Source: Sphingomonadales bacterium
Lineage (GTDB): Bacteria; Pseudomonadota; Alphaproteobacteria; Sphingomonadales; Sphingomonadaceae
Direction: 5' to 3'
DNA: 34,260 bases
Assembly: GCA_027486895.1 (NCBI GenBank)
Contig: JAIXOE010000039.1
Location: 1 to 34,260 of the forward strand
Below, piece by piece: positions 26,376 through 34,260 of this stretch (positions within the stretch are counted from its first letter, which is position 1; every line of letters starts with the position of its first letter). The notes beneath the pieces are model-generated. The model was not told the DNA's origin. It worked only from the letters and a program-made list of their open reading frames with translations, and did no database searches. Made by a program: the position numbers and the translations under genes.

Positions 26376-26402
26376 TTGACAGAATCTTGCGCCGCTTATA
26401 GT
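26376..26402 (+). promoter_or_regulatory. Promoter of tRNA-Asp
   Basis: A perfect TTGACA (26376-26381) and a TATAGT (26397-26402) with 15-bp spacing lie 19 bp before the first tRNA base. The spacing is shorter than ideal, but the location and the consensus -35 fit a stable-RNA promoter. Confidence 0.5.
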
Positions 26403-26421
26403 GCGCCCCCACCGCAAGTTA

Positions 26422-26498
<77 letters not shown>

Positions 26499-26510
26499 CT
26501 TCCCTGATAA

Positions 26511-26747
26511 TCAGGTTGTAGGTGGTGCGCGGAATGAACCTGTTTCCATCCAGATGAGCAATGGCCGCATCGGCGCAATCCATATGATTCCGGCGACCAG
26601 GTAGATGACGCTCTGCAGTAATATGTGCAATTGGCCGATGAATTCAGATGCACTGACAATCAGCACAGCCCAAACCAAAATAATCAACAATATCGCCAGC
26701 ATACCTGCGGGTTTACGCCATGTGGGCTGCTTTAACGGTCCGGTCAT
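26511..26747 (-). CDS. DUF2842 small membrane protein
   Basis: Inner-membrane protein of 78 residues with two hydrophobic helices (about 15-35 and 43-65). The pattern WRKPAGMLAILLIILVW, then VIYLVAGIIWIAPMRPLLIWM, matches the alphaproteobacterial DUF2842 family of unknown function. I chose ATG 26747 because it overlaps the stop of the cyclo-ligase gene by ATGA; an ATG four codons upstream (26759) is possible. It is the last gene of the zapA-6S-cyclo-ligase strand and converges with tRNA-Asp, 12 nt away. No function is known for the family. Confidence 0.8.
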   Translation of the reverse strand: MTGPLKQPTWRKPAGMLAILLIILVWAVLIVSASEFIGQLHILLQSVIYLVAGIIWIAPMRPLLIWMETGSFRAPPTT

Positions 26748-27313
26748 AATGTTATCCAAGATTTTTCTGTAAGTACGGCATCGAGCGGGGCGTCCCAGAT
26801 ATCCGAAGCAAGTTCAGATGTGAATTGAACCGACCAAGCAAGGCCGATGGCAATCGAATGTTCGAGCAGGCTCAGTGCGCGATCATAATGACCAGCGCCT
26901 TGGCCCAAGCGGATGAGCCTGTCGTCATATGCCAGCAATGGAACAAGAACTATATCGGGTTTACACTCAGGGGCTGTTTCTGCGGGCTGCTGAAGGCCAA
27001 ATGGCCCCGGAACAAGTCCTTCGTCCGGAGACCAGCGTAGAAACCGCATCGGTGCGCTTTTGCTGGTCACATGCGGAAGGGCAATGTCGCAGCCAAGCGC
27101 ATGCGCCTGCGTTAAAATCGCTGACGGATCTACTTCGGACCCTTTTGCAACATAACCTGCAACAATTTTTCCGGGTGTCAGAAATTTGACTAAAGGGCTT
27201 GGGATTCGAGAGAAAGAAAGCGCCCGGTCCTGATCTGTCAAATTATTGACGTAAGAATCTCGAACCTGCCGAAACTCGGCGCGCTGTGTTTGTTTGTCTA
27301 ATTCTGAATTCAC
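26744..27313 (-). CDS. 5-formyltetrahydrofolate cyclo-ligase
   Basis: ATP-dependent enzyme that converts 5-formyl-THF to 5,10-methenyl-THF, about 189 residues from GTG 27313. Family evidence is DKQTQRAEFRQVRDS at the N-terminus, VAGYVAKGSEVDP, and the nucleotide-binding segment RLGQGAGHYDRAL near the C-terminus. An open frame continues to ATG 27424, but those extra 37 residues lie inside the 6S RNA gene and match nothing. GTG 27313 has CGGGA 7 nt upstream and begins just after the 6S closing stem, so I take it as the start. This is the ygfA position next to 6S RNA, known from E. coli, and implies a shared 6S-ygfA transcript. The protein yields to DUF2842 through an ATGA overlap. Confidence 0.88.
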   Translation of the reverse strand: MNSELDKQTQRAEFRQVRDSYVNNLTDQDRALSFSRIPSPLVKFLTPGKIVAGYVAKGSEVDPSAILTQAHALGCDIALPHVTSKSAPMRFLRWSPDEGLVPGPFGLQQPAETAPECKPDIVLVPLLAYDDRLIRLGQGAGHYDRALSLLEHSIAIGLAWSVQFTSELASDIWDAPLDAVLTEKSWITL

Positions 27314-27333
27314 AGCATTTCCCGAAATCGGTT

Positions 27334-27505
27334 GGCGGAACCACCATGGGTCGTTTTCCGGAATATCCTCTGACGCCAGCACGTCAGGTGGGCACCGTGT
27401 GATCTGGACCTTAAGGTTGCCCAAATGGCCCAGGCAGGGACAGCTCCCTTAGATAAATAATCGCCTCAGGGATGTTCTCATCAGCTCGTACCGGGCAGTT
27501 CCGCC
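27334..27505 (-). ncRNA. ssrS: 6S RNA
   Basis: Regulator of sigma-70 RNA polymerase in stationary phase. The region lies between zapA and 5-formyl-THF cyclo-ligase, the conserved 6S position. On the minus strand it contains ATCCCTGAGGCGATTATTT, close to the E. coli 6S segment CCCCTGAGCCGATATTT. The ends pair: GGCGGAAC at 27505-27498 with GTTCCGCC at 27341-27334, giving a closing stem for an RNA of about 172 nt. Ends are inferred from this stem and the promoter. Confidence 0.85.
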
Positions 27506-27511
27506 AAAACC

Positions 27512-27539
27512 AATATAGGCGCGTTACGTTAATTCTCAA
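27512..27539 (-). promoter_or_regulatory. Sigma-70 promoter of 6S RNA
   Basis: On the minus strand TTGAGA (27539-27534) and TATATT (27517-27512) are separated by 16 bp, with a predicted start near 27505. The -35 box lies within the last codons of zapA, so 6S RNA can be made independently of the zapA transcript. Confidence 0.6.
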
Positions 27540-27849
27540 GCCTTAGTGCCAGATTTTCTAATCGGGTGGCCAAGCCTTCCAGAGCTTCGGCTGCTTGTGA
27601 GGATTTCTCTGCTGCCTGAGCATTATCCGCTACAACCTGCGTCCCGCCAGACATGTCATGCAGACGGTCAGCGAGCAGCAATGCGGAAAACAATAAACTG
27701 CGGGTTTCATTAAGTCCGCCGGAGCCGCCACCGGCTTCCCGTGCCTTTTCATCGACCATGGCCCCCAAGGCTAGTAAGCGGGCTTCTTCACCGTTGTTGC
27801 AAGCCACCGCATACTCGCGGCCAGCAATCGAAAGCTTCACCTCGGCCAT
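27529..27849 (-). CDS. zapA: Cell division protein ZapA
   Basis: FtsZ-ring-associated protein of 106 residues that bundles FtsZ protofilaments. The N-terminal globular head is recognisable (VKLSIAGREYAVACNNGEEARLLALGAMVDEKA), followed by a heptad-like coiled-coil tail (residues about 75-106, AEALEGLATRLENLALRLEN). Length matches the family. Its ATG overlaps the stop of the preceding small gene in a TGATG, so both are translated from one mRNA. The downstream neighbour is 6S RNA, the usual order. Confidence 0.9.
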   Translation of the reverse strand: MAEVKLSIAGREYAVACNNGEEARLLALGAMVDEKAREAGGGSGGLNETRSLLFSALLLADRLHDMSGGTQVVADNAQAAEKSSQAAEALEGLATRLENLALRLEN

Positions 27850-28034
27850 CAGTTTGCGCCCAGCAATATTTGGTCAATGCCGCGAATGGCTTCTAACGTT
27901 TCGCTCTTTAGACGTTCATGGCGCTCCACCAGATCAGCGTCCTGCTTTTGGGTGGGCAGTGTCGACAGTTTTTCAACCCGCGAAAGCGCGCGCTCTATGC
28001 GACCAATAGCTACAATTAATCGTTCATCTGCCAT
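27849..28034 (-). CDS. Small coiled-coil protein upstream of zapA
   Basis: Conserved-looking hypothetical protein of 61 residues. It is almost wholly helical with heptad spacing (AIGRIERALSRVEKL ... LVERHERLKSETLEAIRGIDQIL) and lacks a signal or membrane segment. AAGGGGA lies about 9 nt before ATG 28034. Translational coupling with zapA (TGATG) suggests a role with ZapA in division, possibly as a coiled-coil partner; this is inference from position. Confidence 0.7.
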   Translation of the reverse strand: MADERLIVAIGRIERALSRVEKLSTLPTQKQDADLVERHERLKSETLEAIRGIDQILLGAN

Positions 28035-28256
28035 GGCTTACATCCCCTTGGTCAGAGGTTGTAACAGACTAAAGATGCTATGCAAACGCAACAAAGCAAA
28101 TTTAGCGACAGATTCCCCGCATGAAATGCGCGCCCCTCCCTTGACGCTTGGCGCTTGCATCCGCAAAGGGTTCGCACCAAACGACTCGGCGGTATCGCAT
28201 ATGTTGTGTGCATCCGCCTCCCGCTCCCAATCTGGAGTATTTTGTGGGGATAGAAC
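28035..28256 (+). promoter_or_regulatory. Divergent upstream region of tkt and the zapA operon
   Basis: This 222-bp gap lies between two divergent transcription units and must carry promoters for both. A TTGACG is at 28141-28146, but no good -10 lies at 17 bp. The tkt ribosome binding site is GGGGA at 28246-28250. No further element was recognised. Confidence 0.35.
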
Positions 28257-30215
28257 ATGACCGTTAATGAGCAGCAAATGGCCAATGCAATTCGGGCGCT
28301 GGCCATGGATGCTGTGCAGGCCGCAAACAGCGGTCATCCTGGTATGCCGATGGGCATGGCCGACGTCGCAACGGTGCTCTATTCCAAGTTTTTGAAATTT
28401 GATCCTAAAGCCCCTGATTGGGCCGATCGTGACCGGTTTGTGCTCTCCGCGGGTCATGGGTCTATGCTTGCTTACGCAACATTGTATCTTACAGGCTACG
28501 CAAGCCCCACCATCGACGATATTAAGAACTTTCGCCAATTGGGCAGCCCATGCGCTGGACACCCCGAGAATTTTTTGATTGATGGCGTTGAATGCACAAC
28601 GGGGCCGCTCGGGCAGGGTCTTGCCATGGCTGTCGGCATGGCTGTTGCAGAACGGCATCTAAATGCGCGCTTTGGCGACGATCTGGTTGACCACCGCACA
28701 TGGGTCGTGGCGGGCGATGGTTGCCTAATGGAAGGCATCAACCATGAAGCAATCGGGCTCGCTGGGCATTTAGGCCTTGGCCGTTTAATCGTATTCTGGG
28801 ACGACAACCGCATCACGATCGACGGTGCAACTGACCTGTCGACCAGTGAAGACATCGCGGCACGTTATGTCGCAAGCGGATGGCATGTCGAGGCATGTGA
28901 CGGGCATGATTTCAATGACATAGAGCGTGCAATTAAGGCGTCTCTTGCTGATAATCGTCCTTCGCTCATCGCATGTCGTACGTTAATCGGCAAAGGATCG
29001 CCCAACAAGGAAGGCACGAAGGCGCCGCATGGCAGCCCGCTGGGAGCTGACGAAATCGTCGCTACCCGTGCCGCGATCAACTGGCCGTATCCGGCATTCG
29101 AAATCCCGGCGGACATTCTGGATGCGTGGCGGGCAACGGGGCAGGCAGGCGCTGAATCGCACGCCGAATGGTCAAAGCGACTTGCTGCATCCGATCACGC
29201 GGGGGCGTTCACCCAAGCGATGGCTGGTGAACCCGGGTCTGCTTGGCTTGCGCCACATTTGGAAAGCCTGATCGCATCGCCGCAGAATATTGCGACGCGA
29301 AAGGCATCCGAGATTGCGCTCACGGCGGCAACGGCTGCTATTCCGGAGCTGCTTGGCGGATCGGCGGATCTTACCGGTTCAAACTTTACGCGAACTTCAT
29401 CGACGAACACATTGGATAAAAACGACTATTCTGGTCGGTACGTCAATTACGGCATTCGTGAATTCGGCATGGCCGCGGCCATGAACGGGATGGCGTTGCA
29501 TGGCGGTATCATTCCTTATGGCGGCACATTCCTTATCTTCTCGGACTACTGCCGCGCTGCCATTAGGTTGTCTGCGCTTCAGGAAACCCGCGTTGTTTAT
29601 GTCATGACGCACGATTCCATAGGCGTTGGTGAAGATGGCCCGACCCATCAGCCAATTGAGCAGATCATGTCGTTGCGGCTCATTCCAAACCTCGATGTGT
29701 TTCGCCCGTGCGACACCATCGAAACGGCAGAATGCTGGGCACTTGCCATTGAAAGCGCACACACGCCATCGGTGCTAGCGCTATCGCGGCAGAATTTGCC
29801 GCAACTACGTACTGACATCAGCGAAAATATGTCCGCTAAGGGCGGCTACCGGCTTCGCGCCGCGAAGGCTGCACGCAAGGTTGTACTGGTCGGGACGGGA
29901 TCAGAGGTCGCTATTGCGGTCTCGGTGGCAGAGCAGCTCGAAGAAAAGGGCATTGGCGCCGATGTCGTGTCGATGCCAAGCTGGGAGCGTTTCGATGCAC
30001 AGCCGGCTTCCTATAAGGCTGATGTTCTGCCGTCCGATGCATTGCGCGTTTCTGTCGAGGCGGGCACAACGATGGGCTGGGAGCGTTATGTCGGTGACGG
30101 CCTAAGGATCGGTATCGATAGTTTCGGTGCATCAGGCCCGATTGATGCACTTTATGACCATTTCGGCCTGACCGCCGATAAGATAACCGCGCAAATTCTC
30201 GCTAAACTTGGCTGA
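28257..30215 (+). CDS. tkt: Transketolase
   Basis: ThDP-dependent transketolase of 652 residues; moves two-carbon units between sugar phosphates in the pentose phosphate pathway. Conserved elements are [10 protein letters not shown] (H27), [10 protein letters not shown] (H67), the ThDP motif starting GDGCLMEG (153-160) and ending [19 protein letters not shown] (catalytic glutamate), and [19 protein letters not shown]. The length is close to E. coli TktA (663). The ATG has GGGGA 6 nt upstream. The stop lies 11 nt before gap, so it probably leads a central-carbon operon with gap and pgk. Confidence 0.97.
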   Translation: MTVNEQQMANAIRALAMDAVQAANSGHPGMPMGMADVATVLYSKFLKFDPKAPDWADRDRFVLSAGHGSMLAYATLYLTGYASPTIDDIKNFRQLGSPCAGHPENFLIDGVECTTGPLGQGLAMAVGMAVAERHLNARFGDDLVDHRTWVVAGDGCLMEGINHEAIGLAGHLGLGRLIVFWDDNRITIDGATDLSTSEDIAARYVASGWHVEACDGHDFNDIERAIKASLADNRPSLIACRTLIGKGSPNKEGTKAPHGSPLGADEIVATRAAINWPYPAFEIPADILDAWRATGQAGAESHAEWSKRLAASDHAGAFTQAMAGEPGSAWLAPHLESLIASPQNIATRKASEIALTAATAAIPELLGGSADLTGSNFTRTSSTNTLDKNDYSGRYVNYGIREFGMAAAMNGMALHGGIIPYGGTFLIFSDYCRAAIRLSALQETRVVYVMTHDSIGVGEDGPTHQPIEQIMSLRLIPNLDVFRPCDTIETAECWALAIESAHTPSVLALSRQNLPQLRTDISENMSAKGGYRLRAAKAARKVVLVGTGSEVAIAVSVAEQLEEKGIGADVVSMPSWERFDAQPASYKADVLPSDALRVSVEAGTTMGWERYVGDGLRIGIDSFGASGPIDALYDHFGLTADKITAQILAKLG

Positions 30216-30226
30216 TTGGAGCACGC

Positions 30227-31234
30227 ATGACTATTAAAGTAGCTATTAACGGATTTGGCCGCATCGGTCGCCTGGTTGCGCGTGCTATTTTGGAGCGTGA
30301 CGACCATGACCTGGAATTGGTCGCCATCAATGACCTCGCCCCAGCCAAGGCCAACGCTTTATTGTTCAAACGTGACAGCGTTCATGGCCCTTTCCCCGGC
30401 ACAGTTGAAGCCGATGGCAACGACATAATCGTCAACGGCAAGCGCATTCACGTGACTGCCGAACGCGATCCAGCCAACTTGCCGCATGCCGCAAATGGCG
30501 TCGATATTGCGTTGGAATGCACTGGTTTCTTCACCGACCGCGCAAGTGCAGAAAAGCACCTCGCCGCTGGCGCGAAGCGCGTTTTGATTTCAGCGCCTGG
30601 CAAAAATGTCGACAAAACCGTTGTGTTTGGCGTAAACCACGACGTCTTGACGTCAGACGATATCATCGTGTCGAACGCAAGCTGCACCACCAACTGTCTT
30701 GCACCACTCGCGAAGGTGCTGAATGACGCTATCGGTATCGAACGTGGGCTGATGACCACGATCCACAGCTACACCAACGACCAGAAAATCCTCGACCAGA
30801 TTCATGACGACATGCGCCGTGCACGTGCTGCAGCAATGTCGATGATTCCAACAACGACGGGCGCTGCACGCGCAGTCGGCGAAGTAATGCCTGAATTGAA
30901 GGGTAAGCTGGATGGCTCGGCCATTCGCGTACCAACGCCCAATGTCAGCATCGTCGACCTGACATTCACGCCTTCACGGGATACCACGAAGGAAGAGGTG
31001 AACGCACTGTTGAAGGCCGCTTCCGAAGGCGCTTTGAAGGGCGTCCTGGCCTATTCCGATGAACCTTTGGTATCCATCGACTATAATCACTGCCCCGCCA
31101 GCTCGACGATCGACAGTCTTGAAACGGCTGTAATCGACGGTAAACTCGTCCGTGTCCTCAGCTGGTATGACAATGAATGGGGCTTTTCCAACCGCATGGT
31201 CGACACTGCCGGCGTCATTGGAAAGTTGCTTTAA
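30227..31234 (+). CDS. gap: Glyceraldehyde-3-phosphate dehydrogenase
   Basis: NAD-type GAPDH of 335 residues. The Rossmann motif is NGFGRIGR (8-15) and D36 in AINDL suggests NAD preference. The catalytic cysteine is C153 in [12 protein letters not shown], and [12 protein letters not shown] marks the C-terminus. GGAGCACGC precedes the ATG. It sits 11 nt after tkt and 2 nt before pgk, so the three genes are likely co-transcribed. Confidence 0.97.
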   Translation: MTIKVAINGFGRIGRLVARAILERDDHDLELVAINDLAPAKANALLFKRDSVHGPFPGTVEADGNDIIVNGKRIHVTAERDPANLPHAANGVDIALECTGFFTDRASAEKHLAAGAKRVLISAPGKNVDKTVVFGVNHDVLTSDDIIVSNASCTTNCLAPLAKVLNDAIGIERGLMTTIHSYTNDQKILDQIHDDMRRARAAAMSMIPTTTGAARAVGEVMPELKGKLDGSAIRVPTPNVSIVDLTFTPSRDTTKEEVNALLKAASEGALKGVLAYSDEPLVSIDYNHCPASSTIDSLETAVIDGKLVRVLSWYDNEWGFSNRMVDTAGVIGKLL

Positions 31235-31236
31235 CC

Positions 31237-32433
31237 ATGGCATTTCGCACGCTCGACGATCTTGGTGACATTAAAGGAAAGCGCGCACTTGTGCGCGTGG
31301 ACTTGAATGTCCCCATGGCCGACGGGCGGGTGACAGACGAAACCCGGTTGCGGGCATTGCTGCCCACCGTCAGCGAACTCGCTGATAAGGGCGCCAAAGT
31401 TCTATTGCTTGCCCATTTTGGCCGTCCCAAGGGCGCCAAGCACAGCGAAATGTCGGTTTCGATGGTTTTGGATGCGCTGCAAGCGGTGCTTGGCCGTGAA
31501 GTTATGTTCGTGCCCGAAATTGCTGGCCCTGTGGTTGCTCAATCCATTGGAATATTGGCTGACGGCGACATCGCCCTGCTTGAAAACACGCGTTTTTGGC
31601 CAGGAGAGGAACAAAACGACCCTGAACTTGCGCGCGCGGTTGCTGCGAATGGCGACTTGTACGTTAATGACGCGTTTTCGGCGGCACATCGGGCGCACAT
31701 GTCGACGGAAGGTCTTGCGCATGTTTTGCCGGCTTATGCCGGTCGTTCGATGGAAGCTGAATTGAAGGCGTTGGAAGCCGCGCTGGGCTCGCCCGAGCAC
31801 CCTGTGGCAGCAGTGGTCGGCGGCGCAAAAGTGTCGAGCAAACTGGATGTGCTCAACAATCTGGTGAAGCAAGTGGATCATCTCATCATTGGCGGAGGCA
31901 TGGCTAATACCTTTCTCGCTGCCCGTGGGATCAATGTTGGCAAGTCGCTGTGCGAGCATGATCTTGCCGACACAGCGAACGCAATTTTGGAAGCCGCAGA
32001 CGCTGCAGGCTGCACCGTGCATTTGCCATATGACGTCGTGACGTCAGTCGAATTCCGCGCAAATCCGCCAGTGCGCACGGTCAACGTCCATGAGGTAGCG
32101 GCTGACGAAATGATTCTTGATGTCGGCCCTGCCGCTGTGGAGGCGCTGGCTGATGTCCTGAAAACATGCCGGACCTTGGTTTGGAATGGGCCGCTGGGCG
32201 CATTTGAGATGGAGCCATTTGACGCGGCGACGGTTTCACTCGCGCGCACGGCTGCTGCGTTGACGCGTGAAGGCTCGCTTGTGTCGGTTGCCGGCGGCGG
32301 TGATACCGTCGCGGCACTCGCCCATGCTGGAGTGACGGGGGATTTCACCTTTGTTTCGACTGCTGGCGGCGCTTTCCTGGAGTGGATGGAGGGTAAACCG
32401 CTTCCGGGCGTGGATGCTTTGAACATTATTTAA
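31237..32433 (+). CDS. pgk: Phosphoglycerate kinase
   Basis: Phosphoglycerate kinase of 398 residues; makes ATP from 1,3-bisphosphoglycerate in glycolysis. The N-domain shows [13 protein letters not shown] and [10 protein letters not shown]; the hinge and C-domain show [23 protein letters not shown], and the nucleotide loop [12 protein letters not shown] chose ATG 31237 rather than 31177, since the latter lies inside gap and adds 20 residues without similarity. A strong terminator follows the stop. Confidence 0.97.
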   Translation: MAFRTLDDLGDIKGKRALVRVDLNVPMADGRVTDETRLRALLPTVSELADKGAKVLLLAHFGRPKGAKHSEMSVSMVLDALQAVLGREVMFVPEIAGPVVAQSIGILADGDIALLENTRFWPGEEQNDPELARAVAANGDLYVNDAFSAAHRAHMSTEGLAHVLPAYAGRSMEAELKALEAALGSPEHPVAAVVGGAKVSSKLDVLNNLVKQVDHLIIGGGMANTFLAARGINVGKSLCEHDLADTANAILEAADAAGCTVHLPYDVVTSVEFRANPPVRTVNVHEVAADEMILDVGPAAVEALADVLKTCRTLVWNGPLGAFEMEPFDAATVSLARTAAALTREGSLVSVAGGGDTVAALAHAGVTGDFTFVSTAGGAFLEWMEGKPLPGVDALNII

Positions 32434-32438
32434 ACATG

Positions 32439-32460
32439 CGGGGCCTTGCCCCGTTTTTTT
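32439..32460 (+). terminator. Intrinsic terminator after pgk
   Basis: CGGGGC and GCCCCG pair around a CTT loop and are followed by seven T residues, 5 nt after the pgk stop. This is a textbook rho-independent terminator and closes the tkt-gap-pgk unit, so the aldolase gene likely has its own promoter. Confidence 0.93.
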
Positions 32461-32508
32461 GGGATGCTAATGCATACGTATGCACAGCGTAGATACAGGG
32501 AAATGCTG

Positions 32509-33396
32509 ATGAACGACCAAGAAATGTTGGAAAAAGTAGCGACCGCAACGGGCTTTATTGCGGCGCTTGACCAAAGTGGCGGTTCTACGCCCAAGGCGCT
32601 TCGTGGCTATGGCATCGAGGAAGATGCTTATTCGACCGAAGACGAAATGTTCGGGCTCATCCATGACATGCGTTCGCGCATCATAACATCGCCAAGCTTT
32701 TCCGGTGAAAAGGTGCTTGGTGCAATCTTGTTCGAGCGCACGATGGATGGAGATGCGAACGGCAAGCCTGTGCCGGACGCTCTGCGCGATCGCGGTGTTG
32801 TGCCATTTTTGAAGGTGGACAAGGGCCTTGAGGATGAGGCGGATGGCGTTCAAATGATGAAGGCAATGCCTGAATTAGATGCGCTGCTTAAGCGCGCCAA
32901 AGCAAAAGGTGTTTTTGGAACCAAAAAGCGTTCCGTGATCAATAAAGCATCGCCATCGGGTATTGCCGCGATTGTGCAGCAACAATTTGAAGTGGCCGAG
33001 CAAATCATTGCCCACGGGCTAATGCCCATGATTGAGCCTGAGATTAACATCAAGAGCGCCGACCGTGCACAGAGCGACGTCATTCTGCGCGACGAGATAC
33101 TAAAGGCTCTGGATACAGTTTCGGGCGACAATAAGGTGATGTTGAAACTGTCGATTCCTGCAGAGGCTGGTACTTTTGACGCGCTCGTTAGCCACCCGCG
33201 GGTATTGCGCGTGGTTGCGTTATCCGGCGGATTTGCGCGTCCTGAGGCCTGCGCGGAGCTTGCAAAAAACAAAGGGATGATCGCCAGCTTCTCGCGTGCA
33301 TTGTTGGAAGATTTGCGTCACCAAATGACACCAGCGGAATTTGATGCGGCGCTGGGCGACGCAATCGACCAGATCCACGCTGCGTCGGCGACATAA
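32509..33396 (+). CDS. fba: Class I fructose-bisphosphate aldolase
   Basis: Schiff-base aldolase of 295 residues (COG3588-like class I family) that cleaves fructose 1,6-bisphosphate. Diagnostic segments are ALDQSGGSTPKALRGYG at the N-terminus, ILFERTMDG, GVVPFLKVDKGL, MPMIEPEI and VMLKLSIP, which contains the probable Schiff-base lysine. No metal-binding histidines of class II aldolases are seen. ATG 32509 has CAGGGA at 7 nt; ATG 32503 and 32446 give less suitable spacing, and 32446 lies within the pgk terminator. It is isolated from pgk by that terminator, and is followed by a second hairpin. Confidence 0.93.
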   Translation: MNDQEMLEKVATATGFIAALDQSGGSTPKALRGYGIEEDAYSTEDEMFGLIHDMRSRIITSPSFSGEKVLGAILFERTMDGDANGKPVPDALRDRGVVPFLKVDKGLEDEADGVQMMKAMPELDALLKRAKAKGVFGTKKRSVINKASPSGIAAIVQQQFEVAEQIIAHGLMPMIEPEINIKSADRAQSDVILRDEILKALDTVSGDNKVMLKLSIPAEAGTFDALVSHPRVLRVVALSGGFARPEACAELAKNKGMIASFSRALLEDLRHQMTPAEFDAALGDAIDQIHAASAT

Positions 33397-33407
33397 GTTT
33401 GGAGAGG

Positions 33408-33444
33408 GGCCGGCGGTAGATGCGCAAGATGTTTGCCGCCGGCC
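33408..33444 (+). terminator. 9-bp hairpin after the aldolase gene
   Basis: GGCCGGCGG (33408-33416) pairs perfectly with CCGCCGGCC (33436-33444) around a 19-nt loop, 12 nt after the aldolase stop. Only a short TT follows, so it is a possible but weak terminator before thiE. Confidence 0.4.
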
Positions 33445-33467
33445 TTAAGCCTCGCTAAGAGCGCGGC

Positions 33468-34091
33468 ATGAAAGAATTTCCCTGCCAGTTATATCTCATT
33501 TCCCCGCCCGATGTTGGCGGAGATTTCCCTCAAACGCTTGAATCTGCTCTATCTGCTGGACCCGTTGCGGCTTTCCAGTTTCGCGTCAAGGATCTGGACC
33601 AGCATGAGGCCGCGGCCTTGGCTGAGCCTTTACAAGCGATATGCGCGGCGCACGATGTCGCGTTCATTGTCAATGACAGCGTCGCGCTGGCCAAGCGGCT
33701 TAAGGCTGACGGCGTGCATTTGGGCCAGGGTGATGGCGACGTTCGTGAAGCCCGTGAATTGCTTGGGCCTGACGCGCAGATTGGCGTCACATGTCACAAT
33801 AGCAGGCATCTTGCGATGGAGGCCGCAGAGGCCGGCGCAGATTATGTCGCATTTGGTGCATTCTTCCCGACGACAACCAAAAATGTTGATCATGTCGCTG
33901 AACTGGACACAGTGCAGAAATGGTCGTTTATCACCGAGGTCCCATGCGTCGCGATTGGCGGAATTACGCCCGAAAACGCAAAGCCTCTCATCGACGCAGG
34001 TGCAGACTTCCTTGCCGTTAGCGGTGCTGTTTGGAGTCATCCGCAGGGCCCAGCCGAAGCGGTAAAGGCATTTAACGCTTTGCTTGCCTAA
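33468..34091 (+). CDS. thiE: Thiamine-phosphate synthase
   Basis: TIM-barrel enzyme of 207 residues that joins hydroxymethylpyrimidine diphosphate and thiazole phosphate. The typical segments appear in order: FIVNDSVALAKRLKADGVHLGQ, IGVTCHN, YVAFGAFFPTTTK, CVAIGGITPENA and DFLAVSGAVW. Length is normal for ThiE. It is the only thiamine gene in the window, but its product supports the ThDP enzymes encoded here (transketolase and the branched-chain E1). No THI-box riboswitch was recognised in the 70 bp upstream. Confidence 0.93.
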   Translation: MKEFPCQLYLISPPDVGGDFPQTLESALSAGPVAAFQFRVKDLDQHEAAALAEPLQAICAAHDVAFIVNDSVALAKRLKADGVHLGQGDGDVREARELLGPDAQIGVTCHNSRHLAMEAAEAGADYVAFGAFFPTTTKNVDHVAELDTVQKWSFITEVPCVAIGGITPENAKPLIDAGADFLAVSGAVWSHPQGPAEAVKAFNALLA

Positions 34092-34172
34092 TCGTCCCGT
34101 CAGCGCTAAAGGCCCCGTCCAACGGCACGCATTTGCGTGCATGCTCTTTCCATCTGTTAAGCGAGTGCTCTC

Positions 34173-34260
34173 ATGAAAATCAACGCGGTTGAAATCAAGC
34201 CGGGTAATATTCTGGAATATGAAAACGGTCTGTGGCGCGTGGTGAAAACCGCGCATACCC
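34173..34260 (+). CDS. efp: Elongation factor P (5' part, cut by window end)
   Basis: The last 88 bases encode [20 protein letters not shown] and then WRVVKTAHT, which match the N-terminal KOW-like domain of EF-P, the factor that relieves ribosome stalling at polyproline. The modifiable lysine of EF-P lies just beyond the end and cannot be inspected. The 81-bp gap after thiE holds no recognised element and the ribosome binding site is weak. Confidence 0.9.
   Translation, partial: MKINAVEIKPGNILEYENGLWRVVKTAHT

Noticed and set aside
27314-27424. N-terminal extension of the cyclo-ligase from ATG 27424
   Set aside because: The extra 37 codons lie in the 3' half of the 6S RNA gene and carry no family similarity; GTG 27313 has a better RBS.
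28038-28658. Open frame of 206 codons on the minus strand
   Set aside because: It covers the tkt upstream region and is antisense to the well-conserved transketolase N-terminus; the translation shows no family features.
33397-33467. Possible TPP riboswitch upstream of thiE
   Set aside because: The interval is only 71 bp, shows a simple hairpin and lacks the THI-box core CUGAGA and ACCUGA segments.

Overview
The window reads as chromosomal DNA of a sphingomonad-type alphaproteobacterium. The evidence is protein style and gene order: a 6S RNA between zapA and 5-formyltetrahydrofolate cyclo-ligase, a DUF2842 protein, the tkt-gap-pgk-class I aldolase-thiE-efp run, and a bkd operon in which E1 is split. 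GC looks moderate (not computed). I see no insertion sequence, phage gene or CRISPR array. Genus is not assigned.

Left part (1-9 kb): a signal-peptide-bearing catalase-peroxidase (katG, minus strand), an outer-membrane polysaccharide-export lipoprotein, and an RpfF-type DSF fatty-acid signal synthase. Converging on rpfF is a tightly coupled two-gene signalling operon: a REC-PAS-GGDEF-EAL response regulator and an RpfC-like membrane hybrid histidine kinase ending in an HPt domain. Together these look like a complete quorum-sensing to c-di-GMP circuit. Its output protein differs from the HD-GYP protein RpfG of Xanthomonas and partly resembles RpfR of Burkholderia.

Middle left (9-14.7 kb): two divergent fusion genes for surface sugars, a GH1-like glycosidase fused to an RmlD-like reductase and a glycosyltransferase fused to UDP-galactopyranose mutase, followed by thymidylate synthase.

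Middle (14.7-26.2 kb): a branched-chain 2-oxoacid dehydrogenase operon (E1 alpha, E1 beta, E2; no E3) with a near-consensus promoter. Converging on it is a four-gene minus-strand operon of exported DUF11-type proteins: three small beta-sandwich proteins and a 1695-residue protein with DUF11 and SdrD-B-like domains and a predicted outer-membrane beta-barrel. This operon is the least understood part of the window and a candidate for an undescribed surface assembly or adhesion system.

Right part (26.4-34.3 kb): tRNA-Asp, a DUF2842 membrane protein, 5-formyl-THF cyclo-ligase (GTG start chosen), 6S RNA with its own promoter, zapA and a small coiled-coil partner. On the plus strand follow transketolase, GAPDH, phosphoglycerate kinase (with a clear intrinsic terminator), class I fructose-bisphosphate aldolase, thiamine-phosphate synthase and the first codons of elongation factor P.
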